Source of the DNA: Rotaria socialis
Taxonomy: Eukaryota; Rotifera; Eurotatoria; Philodinida; Philodinidae
Assembly (NCBI GenBank): GCA_905331475.1
Contig: CAJNYU010003035.1
Coordinates: 8,554-72,553 of the forward strand
DNA length: 64,000 nucleotides
Direction: 5' to 3'
Shown: in pieces, positions 37,171-48,034 of the stretch
Numbering within the stretch: the stretch's first letter is position 1
Layout: every line of letters starts with the position of its first letter
Program-made: the position numbers and the translations under genes
The notes under the pieces: model-generated
What the model was told of the DNA's origin: nothing
What the model saw: the letters and a program-made list of their open reading frames with translations, nothing else
Database searches by the model: none

Positions 37171-37876
37171 ATGTCAGCCCTACCGGCAAAAAGTGTCACA
37201 AAAATAGTTGTAGGCGATCAAAATGATACAACAATGAATACTAAGACATCAAAAAGTAAATGTCAATGGTTACGAACATATTTCTCAAAATGGACTGGAC
37301 AACATACAGCGTTACCACCGTCTGCAACATTTTTTGATTGTGTTGTTGGATTTGTCAGTGCATTTGTTAGTATTACCATCCTTGCTGTCGTTCATTATCA
37401 ACTACTTACCAGGTATTTATGTCATAATTTAATATTGAATTAATTTTTCAAAGATGAAAAGTTGTTGTAGTCATGATCTTGTCTTGTTTATTGCCTCGTT
37501 TGGTGCAACGGCTGTGCTCGTATACGGACTTCCACTCAGTCCTTTAGCTCAACCACGAAGTGTAGTTGGCGGTCAGGTGATCAGTGCAATAATTGGCTGT
37601 GCTGTTCGTGTCTTGTTTGGCACAAATGGTGTAACATTCGTAGCAGCTGCGCTTGCAGTTTCATTAACACTTTTTGTTATGCAAATGACCAGTACATTTC
37701 ATGCACCGGCCGGTGCTACCGCCCTCATCGTTGTCATCAGTAATACTTCTTTTCCCTGGTCTGGTTTTCAATATGTTCTCATGCCTGTTCTATCGGGTTC
37801 TCTTATTCTTGTTTTTCTTGCTGTTGTGATCAACAATCTAGTACCCACCAGGCATTATCCATGTCACTGGTGGTAA
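37171..37876 (+). CDS. HPP-family integral membrane protein
   Basis: Exons 37171-37412 and 37462-37876 join in phase across a 49-nt intron whose true acceptor is GATGAAAAG (the earlier CAAAG acceptor would break the frame), giving 218 residues. A soluble N-terminus of about 55 residues is followed by four or so membrane helices. The family signature is present: PLSPLAQPRSVVGGQ near residue 107 and HAPAGATALI near residue 165, the place of the His-Pro-Pro motif that names the family (here His-Ala-Pro). HPP proteins are common in bacteria and also occur in plants and fungi; a plant member has been linked to nitrite transport in plastids. Transport of a small anion is thus possible but not shown. 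A bacterial origin with later intron gain is plausible. Confidence 0.85.
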
Positions 37877-38399
37877 AATGATGTAAATCAGGAAAAATTC
37901 ACAAATCGAACTATGTTAAATTTTTAAAGAAAACTTCTATCGTGTATGTAGATATAATTAAGAATTGTTATAGTCGTGTGAATCGTACCTTTGCCATTTA
38001 TGGTGTTACAAAGTATTTGGCTAGTAGATAGCAGGTTCACAAGAGACTGGACGACACTCATACATGTCATTTGCAGTACACTTTCAGTTAATTCTCCTCT
38101 ATAGTCGAATGTTCACTAATTTGAGCAAAGAACGAAATTAAAAAAGCTCACGATGATTCTATTCATACATCAAAATAGAGTATGACCAACTAAGAAAAAT
38201 ATAGACATTAAGTTAGATTGAAAGGAGTTATTTGAATGAATTTCAGGAACTTTCTACTTAGCACAAAAAGAATAATTGAATCACAATAAGACTAAAGAAA
38301 ATGCAATCTCTAGTTTTCTTTTATTGATAATCGAAGAATGTTTTTGCTATAAATAAAGAAAATATCTCAATGCAGTTCGTTAAGTGAAACGATTAAATT

Positions 38400-40350
38400 T
38401 CATGATGTAGCCATAAATTCTTTTATACTACCGTTCACTTCACCGCAGGATTTCGGAAAGAACCCTGAATCAATAAAAAAATTCATGTGAAGCAAAAGCC
38501 TAGTAAAATGTTTTTGTTCTACCTGGAAGTGAGAAAAATGCATGAGCTACACCTTTGATTAAGACCAGTTGTGTTTTTACACCAGCTTGATCTAGAGCTT
38601 TCTGATATGCTGAAAATTCGACAATAAGGAAAATTAATTCATATATGGTTTCATTTCATAGGTCTTCTTTACCGTAACTATCGTCTCGAATGGATCAAGT
38701 TCAGCAACGATAAATAAAGATGGTGGTAAACCTTCGAAAGAAGAGCTGGCCAGAGCAGAAGCTCGAGAATCAGTCAAGTCTTTCATATCACTAAATGATG
38801 ATGTTGTCAACCTGTCAAAATATTAATAAAAGATATATAATTGATCGAATAGTTGCCTTACCAGTCTAATGTTTCCGGTGTGAGGAAATACATAGGTTGG
38901 ATGAATTCTTTGTACGAAGGTGCTCTTCGTAATAGATCATATATGCCGTAGACTAGAATCTATTTAGATTGACAATAGGAACTCTTATCTTTATATCTTT
39001 TGAATCACGATAATAAATGAGCGCACATATATAAAGTTGGAAAGAGGAATCCATTTAATTATGAATCTATCTTTTACACGTTATCAAACACGCTGACCCG
39101 CCTTCTTTTTGTGTAAAGCGTCACTTGTGTTCTAAATACAGTATTCACACAAGAACAGAAACTTCTCACACGTAATGAACATGTTTTGATGTGATTTTAA
39201 ATTTTACTGTTTTAGGAAATGTCCTAAAAATAGTTCGAGTGAGAAAAATATTAATACTACCTGAAAATCAATCTTGTTTAGTATTCGAGAAATTGTTGCA
39301 CTCAATGCAGCACCAGCACTGTCACCTGCCAAGCCTACTTTAGCCGATGAGTCAACACCTAAGAATGTAGAATTCTGGATAGAATTTCGCAGACGAACAT
39401 GTGAAGAGCGATATAACCGTAAGACTGTTTATTTTCTATAATATGACGAGTTACTTCATAAGAATCATTCCACCAAATAGGAAATTGATACTCAGGTCCA
39501 CGACGATATTCCACTGAAATCCAAACAGTTTTCGTAGCACTGTAAAGTAAAGAAATGCAAATGATAGAATAAGAAATTCATTAGCGAGAAGTTGTTCTTA
39601 CTCAGCCAGCATATTGACAATAGTTTGATGTGTCTTTCGATTACACACTGTCCAACCTATTCTCGTCAATAAATCAATTCTATATAGAATATTTCAAGTG
39701 ATTATCTTTTTACTTACCTCCACCATGAAAAAATATCACAATCTTCGACGTATTGACATCGACAGGTGTGTAAATACTGATCGGTATCTCTATGAAATTT
39801 GAGAAAGATTGAAAATTTGAGCAATAAAATAGACATACTATTTACCTGTTGAATTAGCTTGAACGTTTTGTTCTTGTAGAGTTCCTTTGAAAGAATCGAT
39901 GAGTTTCTCATTGATTTTAGCATGTGCGACTTCTGCTTGTGCACGATTTATATGGACATCTTGCTCCTTTGCTGTTGCAGGGAACTGCATCATCAAGTTA
40001 AGAAAGGCAAGAGTCTCCTCGTTGAATCGTGGATCCCTAATCAAGATTCGGAGTGTTCAATATATTTTTAGTAGTAATTAATTACTTACATCGAGAAAAG
40101 CAATGAAACAAACCGATTCTTATTATGATATTATTACTGTCGATGACTACCATTGAATTTGAATAGAGAAACAAAGAGGGAATAAAATAATACACGACGA
40201 ATTACCTTTTTTCAAATCAAATGCTACATAAGCAAACAGAGCAGATATGAAGATAAAAACCACGTGAAACATATTGCGTTGCATGTAAGAGTGAGGGTCA
40301 ACATATATACAAAACAATTTCTCCATCAGGAGTTTAAAAAAGTTGGTCAC
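38400..40350 (-). CDS. HSL-type alpha/beta hydrolase (esterase/lipase), many exons
   Basis: Exons recognised: first coding exon 40350 to about 40208 (signal anchor FHVVFIFISALFAYVAF), an exon near 40110-40086, then about 40034-39846, 39789-39718, 39656-39602, 39539-39418, 39358-39261, 38959-38862, 38811-38673, 38609-38523, 38464-38400; introns about 50-70 nt except a 300-nt one. The oxyanion motif HGGGW spans an intron. The nucleophile elbow is GDSAGA, the catalytic Asp lies in AELDPF and the His in VAHAFF. This is the order of the hormone-sensitive lipase/arylacetamide deacetylase group (abhydrolase_3). Two joins are imperfect: the first N-terminal junction could not be put in frame, and at 38673/38609 the canonical GT-AG splice is one base out of the frame demanded by DPF...YQKAL. 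That could be a lost base (pseudogene or sequence error) or a non-canonical site. A membrane-anchored esterase is the likely product if intact. Confidence 0.75.
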
Positions 40351-40962
40351 GACAATTAAAATGAAATTAGGTTATTTGGATTCAAATTGAACGACCTTTA
40401 AATATTTACGGGATACATAGCACAAATCGTGCTCAAATATCCGTTTTCTTATATTAATTATGATGAATTGTTTTTTTTCTTTGGTTGATCAATAATGATT
40501 CAATCTTGCCTGGTCTCAGTTTTATAATAATATATCAATACGATACGATCCAGACCCATTCAATTCATATTAAAGCTTTGAAAACTGCATGCATGATAAT
40601 GCAAAGTTATTATTCTTTGCTACAGATACCGACCAGTTTTTTGTTCATAAAAATAAAATAATTGAAGAGTACAGCTCTTTAGTATATCAATTTAGGAAAT
40701 TATTCAAAATTCAAGAATCAATGACGAGCAGTTTATAACTGAAGGAACGAATTCATGAACTGCATAGATATCTGAATAAACGTACTTTATAGAGCTGAGT
40801 TTTTAGAGGAAAAACAGATAAAAAAAAGAAGATTATCCAGCAAACAAAACTAATTTATTGACAAGACGAAGCGGCAAACTCAAAAATAAAATTTCAACAT
40901 TGAGATTACAAAAAAATAGAATATCGTTGATAAAAGACATGTGATATATGCAATCGAAACAG

Positions 40963-40967
40963 AAAAA
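40963..40967 (-). terminator. Pol III T5 terminator of the 5S-like gene
   Basis: Five T residues on the minus strand directly after the 3' end of the 5S-like sequence, as expected for RNA polymerase III termination. Confidence 0.6.
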
Positions 40968-41087
40968 GCTTATACGAAGTTCGATATTCCTAATCGGTCA
41001 CCCATCTTACTACTAACCAAGTTCGACATTGTCTAAATTCAGTGATTGTGATAGAACTGGTGTACTCAACGTAGAATAACCGTAAGC
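40968..41087 (-). rRNA. 5S rRNA-like gene, divergent
   Basis: Exactly 120 nt from GCTTACGG (41087) to TATAAGC (40968), followed at once by a T5 run. It aligns along its whole length with eukaryotic 5S rRNA: GAGTACACCAGTTCT in the helix II-III region, GAATTTAGACAATGTCG at the place of box A, CTTGGTTAGTA, and GATGGGTGACCG at box C. The two ends pair (GCUUA with UAAGC), so helix I is kept despite sequence change. It is much more AT-rich than a usual animal 5S gene. Either a diverged 5S gene of a fast-evolving, AT-rich genome, or a single-copy pseudogene; the exact length, paired ends and terminator favour something recently functional. No tandem copies lie nearby. Confidence 0.75.
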
Positions 41088-42054
41088 TAATGAAAGAATG
41101 ATAAATATGAACATAATTCAACTAAGCACTCGCAAACACATATATACATGGTGTTTCATAGAAGACCTTGATAGACGTATCACTTTCGACAGTAAAGAAA
41201 AGCTTTACACGAAACAAGTCTATTTCTTCGAGATTTTCTTTCTTTCTTTCCTTCTCATCTGAAGAATATATATTCGGAACCGGTGTATAGAACAACACTA
41301 AAGCAATAAAGAAGTATCACAACAAATAAAGATTCAGCTGAAAATAAATGCTGAATTTCTGCGGAGACTTTTTTATTATTGAAGATAAGGCAATTTATTG
41401 TAGATAAAGGTTTTAGATGACTATCCATGTCATAAAAATCGCCCATTTTATCGCGATTTAGCAGCCGATTAATCGTGCGATGATATCGCGATATATTGCC
41501 AAAGCTGATGATTTTTGTCAATTTTCTCAACAAAATCGAGGTTAATAAGGCAACGATACGGTTTTGACAAAATAGGTAATGACTTCAGACTGCTTCTAAT
41601 AGCGCCTCCTCAAGCTCATTTTCTTTACATTTATTGTTTTACAAAAATAACAGAATAAATACAGGTAAAAAAAACGTAGTCTATAGAAAAAATGCGAAGA
41701 ATAGTGCCAAAATAGATTGGCCATGAAGACAGATAGCTAGCTTAACAAAAAGATGAATGATATGATGTGATTTCCCATAAAATTGCCCATTCTGAGCATT
41801 TAAGTGAAAATCGGTGATTAATCGAGCTACTAAATCGCTGAGATTTGAGGCTTTTCCTGATTTTTTCCCGGGAAAATCGTGATTAATCGTCAAAACTGCG
41901 GCAATTTCGACGGCATGCGTAATGTTTCTCATAACCACATATCAAACGAATTCATATTACAAGCAACAAATTTTGAAAAAAATAATCTATTAAAGAACTT
42001 GAAAAATATTTGATAGTTGTAAAAGACAGTAAGTTACTGAGTTGCAAATTTAAC
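41088..42054. other. Intergenic with two diverged copies of an ATCG-rich segment
   Basis: Segments at about 41427-41530 and 41775-41895 share motifs (AAAATYGCCCATTYT, GATTAATCG, CTAAATCG) in the same order and look like diverged direct repeats. No gene supported. Confidence 0.4.
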
Positions 42055-42056
42055 TA

Positions 42057-43368
42057 ACGGGTGCCCCATAATAAATGGCCGGCTTTTACTCTTAATCTTT
42101 ATAGTATCTGACAAGCTTTAATTAAAATCAAAATACGGCATAACACACAACATAGTTACTACTATAACCTGCACAAAAAATGTTATTTAATATAAGCACC
42201 TTTTGTTTTCAAAATAGAAAAAATTCTACTCGACCAATTTTGAACACTGCGAAGGAGGTCATTTTTTGGTACACGACTTATACCTTTTTTTATTTCATCA
42301 ATTAATGAATCATAGCTTTTGACTTTATCCCAATGCATATTATGATCTATAGCATCCCACACATAATAATCAAAAACATTGAGGTCTGGACTATTAGGCG
42401 GCCATTTTTTTTCATCGATGAACCGAGGAAAGTTTTTCTTAATCCATGCTATCGAATCTTTATGCTTGTGTGGTGTTGCATTATCTTGTTGATAAATAAA
42501 ATTATCACCTAATAATCGTTGACTTTCAGATAGTGCATGTGGCAAAACAATTTCAATATAATTTTCATGCGTTAGCGTTTCACCGGGCTCAAAAATAATT
42601 GGAAGTGAAAGACCATTTTTCGATGCCGCAAGCCATACCATAAGTTTTTTTGGAAACTTGGCCGTCGGCTTTGTTCCTTTGTGTTCATCAGCGTAGTATC
42701 GAGAGGGAGCATAAACACGGTCATTTTGGCGATTGAAAATGCCACCTAATTCGAAGTACTTTTCATCAGTAAATAAGATTTTTTCTCGATCTTTTTTTCT
42801 TAAAAACTTTCGTACCCAATATGTAAATGATACTCTTCGTTGTTTATGTTCATCATTTAGATTTGGCTCAATTATAACACGATAAGCATGTAAATGAAGA
42901 TCCTCATGAATAATGCGACCAATTGTCCCCTTCTAAATACCAAGTGAATTAGCTAATTTCCTTGCACTTTGTCGACCTTTGTAAATAAACCTATTCATGA
43001 CTTTTCGAATAAGACTTTTTGTTCGTATAATTCTGGGTCTACCAGCAGGTGTTTTCAAATCAATTGTATCGGTGCTTCTATACATATGTTGCCATCGTCT
43101 GACTGTTCGCTCACTGACCACTTTTCGTAGTTGTTTAGCAATTTGTAGCGATGACATACCGTCATGAGTCATTCGCAGTACTACTTTTCGTATATATTTA
43201 GACTTCATATTTAAATTGAATCTAAAAAGCACTTATCGAGCTGATCTTTTGTATTTATGTAGACCTTGAACAGTCCAAATACATGCTGTATAAATAAATG
43301 AAAAATATGGATCAGCTCTATATACTTTCATTGGTGAGAAAACCGGCCATTTATTATGGGGCACCCGT
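42057..43368. mobile_element. Mariner-type transposon, DD37D clade, TA-flanked
   Basis: A 1312-bp element between TA target duplications (42055-42056, 43369-43370). The terminal inverted repeats are identical over 26 bp, starting ACGGGTGCCCCATAATAAAT. It contains one transposase gene on the minus strand occupying most of its length. Identical ends, a near-complete reading frame and intact target sites suggest recent insertion. Spacing of the catalytic residues (37 between the second and third Asp) places it with maT-like mariners rather than classic DD34D mariner or DD34E Tc1. Confidence 0.93.
42183..43208 (-). pseudogene. Mariner transposase with one in-frame stop
   Basis: Cut-and-paste transposase of about 340 residues from the Met at 43208 (a Met eight codons upstream is also in frame). 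An N-terminal helix-turn-helix half (IAKQLRKVVSERTVRRW, then the RPR linker AGRPRII) is followed by a catalytic half with LFTDEKYFEL, QQDNATPHK and SPDLNVFDYYVW, so the triad is D, D, D with 37 residues between the last two. The frame is open throughout except for a TAG at 42935-42933, just after LANSLGI in the second HTH region. This single change would abort translation about a quarter of the way in, unless read through or edited. No frameshifts were seen. Confidence 0.9.
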
Positions 43369-43370
43369 TA

Positions 43371-44722
43371 GATCTTTTTTTTTAATAATAAGCATTTGAG
43401 CATGAATTAATAAAGATTTCTTTTAGCATACCATCAATCATATTGAAAGACTGCATAAATATGTTTCATTTACATACATTTTCTTCAACTCATTTTTAAC
43501 AGAAAAAAGCATAGGTTTGCATAAGAGAAACCTACATAACTGTATCGTTTCATGTAGGAAAAAGATCGATAAGTATATGGCGAATAAAATATATTGCTCT
43601 TCGTAGGTTTGATATTTTTATCATTTGCATAAAACTCATAGTCAACATATAGTTCACTAGCAGGTAAGTCCATGTGGCTTTTTTTTCATGTTTCTATAGA
43701 CGAGAATGCGCATAACTTTATTGTCAAGTAATCAACAAGAGTGTCACTGTCTATTCCGAAATCTATGTCACACGAACCTGTAAGCATGTTGTAAAATGTT
43801 TCCGATAAAGTACACAGCGTTGAGCGAAAAAGAGATCAGATGTGCAGAATGAATACAGTGTACTTACAAAGGCTGTTAACAGCAGAAAACGTTTCAATAC
43901 GACTGATATTTGACATTAGGGAACGGAACCCTTTAGCAGCGATCTATGATCATACACGAAGTTCATCAAAAAAACAATTTTTTTCAATCTGATGTTTTCA
44001 AATTACAACGGAAAAAATCGAAGTTCGCGTTCCAGTTTTGCATAGAATATGTTTTAGTGTGTCTAGCTTAATGTGTTGATTCTTTTGATCTGTTTTATTT
44101 ATATTTGTACTGCTTAGAATGAGAAAAAATGAATAGAGTTTACTTGTTCTGCATATATATCTAGACAAATTTTTAGAAAGCTTATTATAAATGCGACGAA
44201 AAGTCCAGAATTTGAAGTGGATTCCTTTCTTCGTTCTGTACTGATTTCAAGTCGACCCTCAGCAATTAGATTACGCGACACTCAATAGCAGTACACCACT
44301 AGAAAGCTTATTTTTTAATACTTCATTAAAACAACGCCTAGATAACAATTCCTAGTGGTGACGTTGATTTCAATTATTTGAAACTTTCGCCAAAACGCTA
44401 GATTTCTATTTATTCATCTATTTTTGTAGCATGATTTAGATTCAACATATATGTTTTGCTTTGATTTCAAAATTAAGAAATATATAAAAATTGGGTGATG
44501 ATTATTAAAAATTAGGACCCATATACTTATCAAAGTTCTTGCATAAAAAACATTCATAAGAAACCTTCACAATCTGAATCTTTGCAATTTTTGCTTTAGA
44601 ATAGACCCTTTACAATTGATTGAGTAGTTTTCTTGAGTTAAATATATCAAAACGATCGAATATTTATTTTCTTTTAATTCTACATTTATTTAGATTGATC
44701 AAAACATCTTTACAGTACACTT
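43371..44722. other. Intergenic, no gene seen
   Basis: About 1.35 kb of AT-rich DNA; the frame at 43485-43673 (minus, 62 codons) shows no recognisable feature. Confidence 0.5.
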
Positions 44723-45238
44723 ATGGTGGATGAACATAATAAGACCATTGAAAGCTATGAATTGGATAATAGCATTGCACAAATTAAAGCATCGTTTAAT
44801 GATTTTGTTTCGGAATTCAAACAAGCTGACACTACTGATGCAAAATATACATTAATTGAACAAATTATTACTTCATTGACAAATCTGCCTAAAGGATATG
44901 CAATCCTTGCCGAATTTGAGCTGTTCACGCACGATATTTTCGTCATTTTACGTGACTATGCCATTATCAATCTACTTCGTCAAAAACAAGTAGAAAATAA
45001 TACTACACAAACAGTTTTGCTGAGTACTTCAACATTGTTTATGAATCTATGTAATTGCATTAATAACACTAATACTAATAATTACAAAGATCTACTGTTT
45101 CACAAACCATTGATCGATGAACTTGCGTATTGTCTTCATGAGATGGGTACATATGGAAAATATTTGAATGATCCAACACGCCTTCGTTCAGTGAAATTCT
45201 TATTAAGAGCATTCAAGAATACTCTGATACATAAAATG
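44723..45238 (+). pseudogene. 5' part of an unrecognised, probably helical-repeat gene, cut by an LTR
   Basis: 172 residues from the Met at 44723 to the LTR boundary; the frame then runs three codons into the LTR and stops. The sequence is soluble and strongly helical (NSIAQIKASFNDFVSEFKQA; FLLRAFKNTLIHK), resembling armadillo-like N-terminal regions, but no family could be named. The ATG may be preceded by an intron (ACAG at 44712-44715). An exon with a plausible C-terminus resumes beyond the LTR element at 47549 on the same strand, so this is best read as the front of a gene interrupted by insertion and perhaps deletion. Confidence 0.5.
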
Positions 45239-45473
45239 TGTAACGATTAATAAGACTCTGTTGAGTTTATATCGTATTGACAAACTGGATAGAGGTGGAG
45301 TGGCTTACAGCCACTCGCGGCAATGATGTTTATTCGTTTATTCACATATCCAGAGTGTCACAACTTCATACATAACACACGTATATATAGGAGAGAGATA
45401 TATTATAATAATGGAAAGAGAATGGAAGGAAGAGGAAGGAGAATCATCGAAGCGTGCCATCAATATCGGCACA
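45239..45473 (+). repeat. Left LTR copy
   Basis: 235 bp, TGTAACGATTAATAAGACTC to ATCGGCACA. Lacks the 24-bp GAGATAGAAGAGAGACAGGA-type insertion present in the right copy. Confidence 0.65.
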
Positions 45474-45547
45474 CCCTCCCACTCAGATCAGACGCGCTCC
45501 TGAGCGTCTTTACAATATCAATAAAAAGGAAAATGGAAAAGAGATAC

Positions 45548-45669
45548 NACACGTATATATAGGAGAGAGAGATAGAAGAGAGACAGGAGAGAGATATATT
45601 ATAATAATGGAAAGAGAATAGAAGGAAGAGGAAGGAGAATCATCGAAGCGTGCCATCAATATCGGCACA
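45548..45669 (+). repeat. Partial third LTR copy after an N, probable assembly duplication
   Basis: Immediately after the N at 45547 the sequence restarts within the LTR (ACACGTATATATAGG) and repeats the next about 200 bp including internal sequence up to GAGATAC. This stretch carries the 24-bp insertion of the right LTR type. A single N at the junction points to two haplotypes or reads joined in tandem rather than a real tandem copy. Confidence 0.6.
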
Positions 45670-47244
45670 CCCTCCCACTCAGATCAGACGCGCTCCTGAG
45701 CGTCTTTACAATATCAATAAAAAGGAAAATGGAAAAGAGATACGCGAAGAAAAGGAAAAGGAACGACACAAACGCATAATAACAAAAAAAAACACAATAT
45801 CAGTTCATCATTTGAACTTTCTTTCACAGTTACGTGCAATACGCACGAGATAAACACATAAAACAGATAATCAAATCGGGTGCAACCTTCACAGATAAAC
45901 GGCATTATCATAATATACGAAGTTAACAATTTACGACGAACCAAATTTTTAGAACACTTTTTCTTCATTTTTTAAGCACGTACAATATGCATTACATTAA
46001 TAGCGTACAAAGAACATGATACGACAGGAACGAGTTAGACAAAATAATATTTTCACTCTTTTAGTTAGTATACATCAATATTTTTCACAACAGAAAAAAA
46101 TTTAACAACTTAAGCTTGATAGAATTCTTCACAGACCTTACAAATCACGCATTTTCGCATGTACTGACCTCATTGAAATATCATTCACATAGAGCATTAA
46201 AAAAATGATAACATAGCTTTTAGAAACAATCAAACAACAATCAATCAATTACTTAACGAATTCGAATACACATTTTTATTTTCAGAAATTAGAAAAGAAC
46301 AATTTAGTAATTCATAGCGTACAGAAAATCTAATCTAGTGCATAAACGATACCTAGAACGTTTTCTTTTTCGAACTTTCTCGTTAGATTAGTTTTACATG
46401 TTACAAATAGCAAAGAAAAAAAATAGTGTCTCAGCACTAAACGATCAATAACAGACGATAACCTATCGGAGAAAAATTTAGTCACACAGTAATTCTTTAT
46501 AAAAAAATTTTACATTTCATTTTTGATTTTATCAAAAGTAGCACGTCTAATTTAACACGAATACAAGAACAATTAATATCCCTTCTGGGCAATCGATCGA
46601 AAATAATTTTTTTACACTTTTCATAAGTGTTAATCTTAAAGATGATCTATTTATTTTTATTTTTTATTCTAATCATATTTACGTATCTGATATTGGCGAA
46701 TATTTGAACATTGAAAACAGTCAGCTGGATGTTGTACAGATGGTATATTGGTGATCTAAGAATTGAAATTGCTTACGAACGGTAGGCAATAGTGTTCAAC
46801 TGTCATCAACATCAGTTTGTTATAACCGGAACGGAACAATTCTGATTGACATTAATGATGAATGAAGAGACTTGAGAAGAAGAGACATGAAACGTACAGA
46901 TGTTGCGAAGGAACGCGAGCCGATGACTCGCACTGCCGGCCGGGAGAATAGCCGCCCTGTAGTACGTTCACTGATGTTCTGTAACACTGTCCCTGTGTCG
47001 TACTGCAACAACATCAGTACCACAGTTCGTTGACAGTGCCATGTTTTTCAACTCGTAGTCTCTCACTCAGTCATTCTTTCTCTCATTATTTATTACCGTC
47101 CGTTGCTATTGAATTAAATTTTGGAATGATGGTTCATGATGTTGAGTTATTGTTGATTTTGACACAAACCAATTGTGTTGAGAATTTGCCAGGATTCGAC
47201 AGCCAGGGTCTAGGTGTAATGACCAAGGTCTGCCAGAGTCGCCA

Positions 47245-47503
47245 TGTAACGATCAATAAGACTCTGTTGAGTTTATATCGTATTGACAAACTGGATAGAG
47301 GTGGAGTAGCTTACAGCCACTCACGGCAATGATGTTTATTCGTTTATTCACATATCCAGAGTGTAATAACTTCATACATAACACACGTATATATAGGAGA
47401 GAGAGATAGAAGAGAGACAGGAGAGAGATATATTATAATAATGGAAAGAGAATAGAAGGAAGAGGAAGGAGAATCATCGAAGCGTGCCATCAATATCGGC
47501 ACA
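47245..47503 (+). repeat. Right LTR copy
   Basis: 259 bp, TGTAACGATCAATAAGACTC to ATCGGCACA, followed directly by unrelated sequence leading into the exon at 47549. Confidence 0.65.
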
Positions 47504-47548
47504 GAGACGAAATCTCATTTCTTCGCAGAATATTATATTTTTTCGCAG

Positions 47549-47825
47549 GTTTGACATAAATTCATTAGGAACCCCTAGCAAAGTTCGTATTGCCGATCTC
47601 ATTGCTTTCAAACGATGTTTGACAATTGTGGAAATGCGAGCTATTCATCAACAACAAACATCAATCAAACAAGTCAAAATCGGTACTTATATTAACAACA
47701 ACAATATACACAACAGAAACGTCAACTATCACAGCAATTCGAATTATTTGTCATATAAATTCATTTTCTTATTATTTCTTGTATTTCTGATATTATTGAT
47801 TTGTTATTTTCTCTCAAGTGCATAA
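47549..47825 (+). pseudogene. 3' exon with tail anchor, probable end of the LTR-split gene
   Basis: After a TTTTTTCGCAG acceptor the frame reads about 92 residues. The first third (KVRIADLIAFKRCLTIVEM) resembles the last strand and helix of concanavalin-A-like/LamG domains, where ADLRIYNRALS-type sequence is usual. Then comes an Asn-rich linker and a strongly hydrophobic C-terminus (FIFLLFLVFLILLICYFL), followed by the stop: a tail-anchored membrane protein end. The exon lies just beyond the right LTR on the same strand as the truncated 44723 frame. Whether both belong to one ancestral gene is inferred from position only. Confidence 0.45.
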
Positions 47826-48034
47826 GTCATACTATTACAATAATAATAATCAAGATCTTAAAAATACGAATAAATATGTGGTTTGCCGCTAAGATAAATA
47901 TTTTCTTGAGCCTGTGGCTGGTGGATGTGAACTTGGATGGAGACGAAAATACTCACCCAACCCCCACCCTTAAATAGGCACAGTGGACATTTTACTACTT
48001 TGAGATCCTATTATTTCCATCTAGGGAACTATTT

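Larger units (their letters stand above)
45239..47503 (+). mobile_element. Non-autonomous LTR-type element (LTR - non-coding - LTR)
   Basis: Direct repeats starting TGTAACGAT and ending CGGCACA lie at 45239-45473 and 47245-47503, with the TG...CA ends of LTRs. They differ at several single bases and by a 24-bp purine-rich insertion in the right copy. The interval between them (about 1.6-1.8 kb) has no gag, protease, reverse transcriptase or integrase frame, so it would depend on a partner element. No clear primer-binding site, polypurine tract or target duplication was found, so an unusual repeat pair rather than a true retroelement remains possible. Strand is assigned from the TG...CA orientation only. 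Confidence 0.55.

Noticed and set aside
40900..42060. Spliced-leader RNA gene near the 5S-like gene
   Set aside because: Such linkage is known in some animals, but no spliced-leader-like sequence with a donor and Sm site could be found here.
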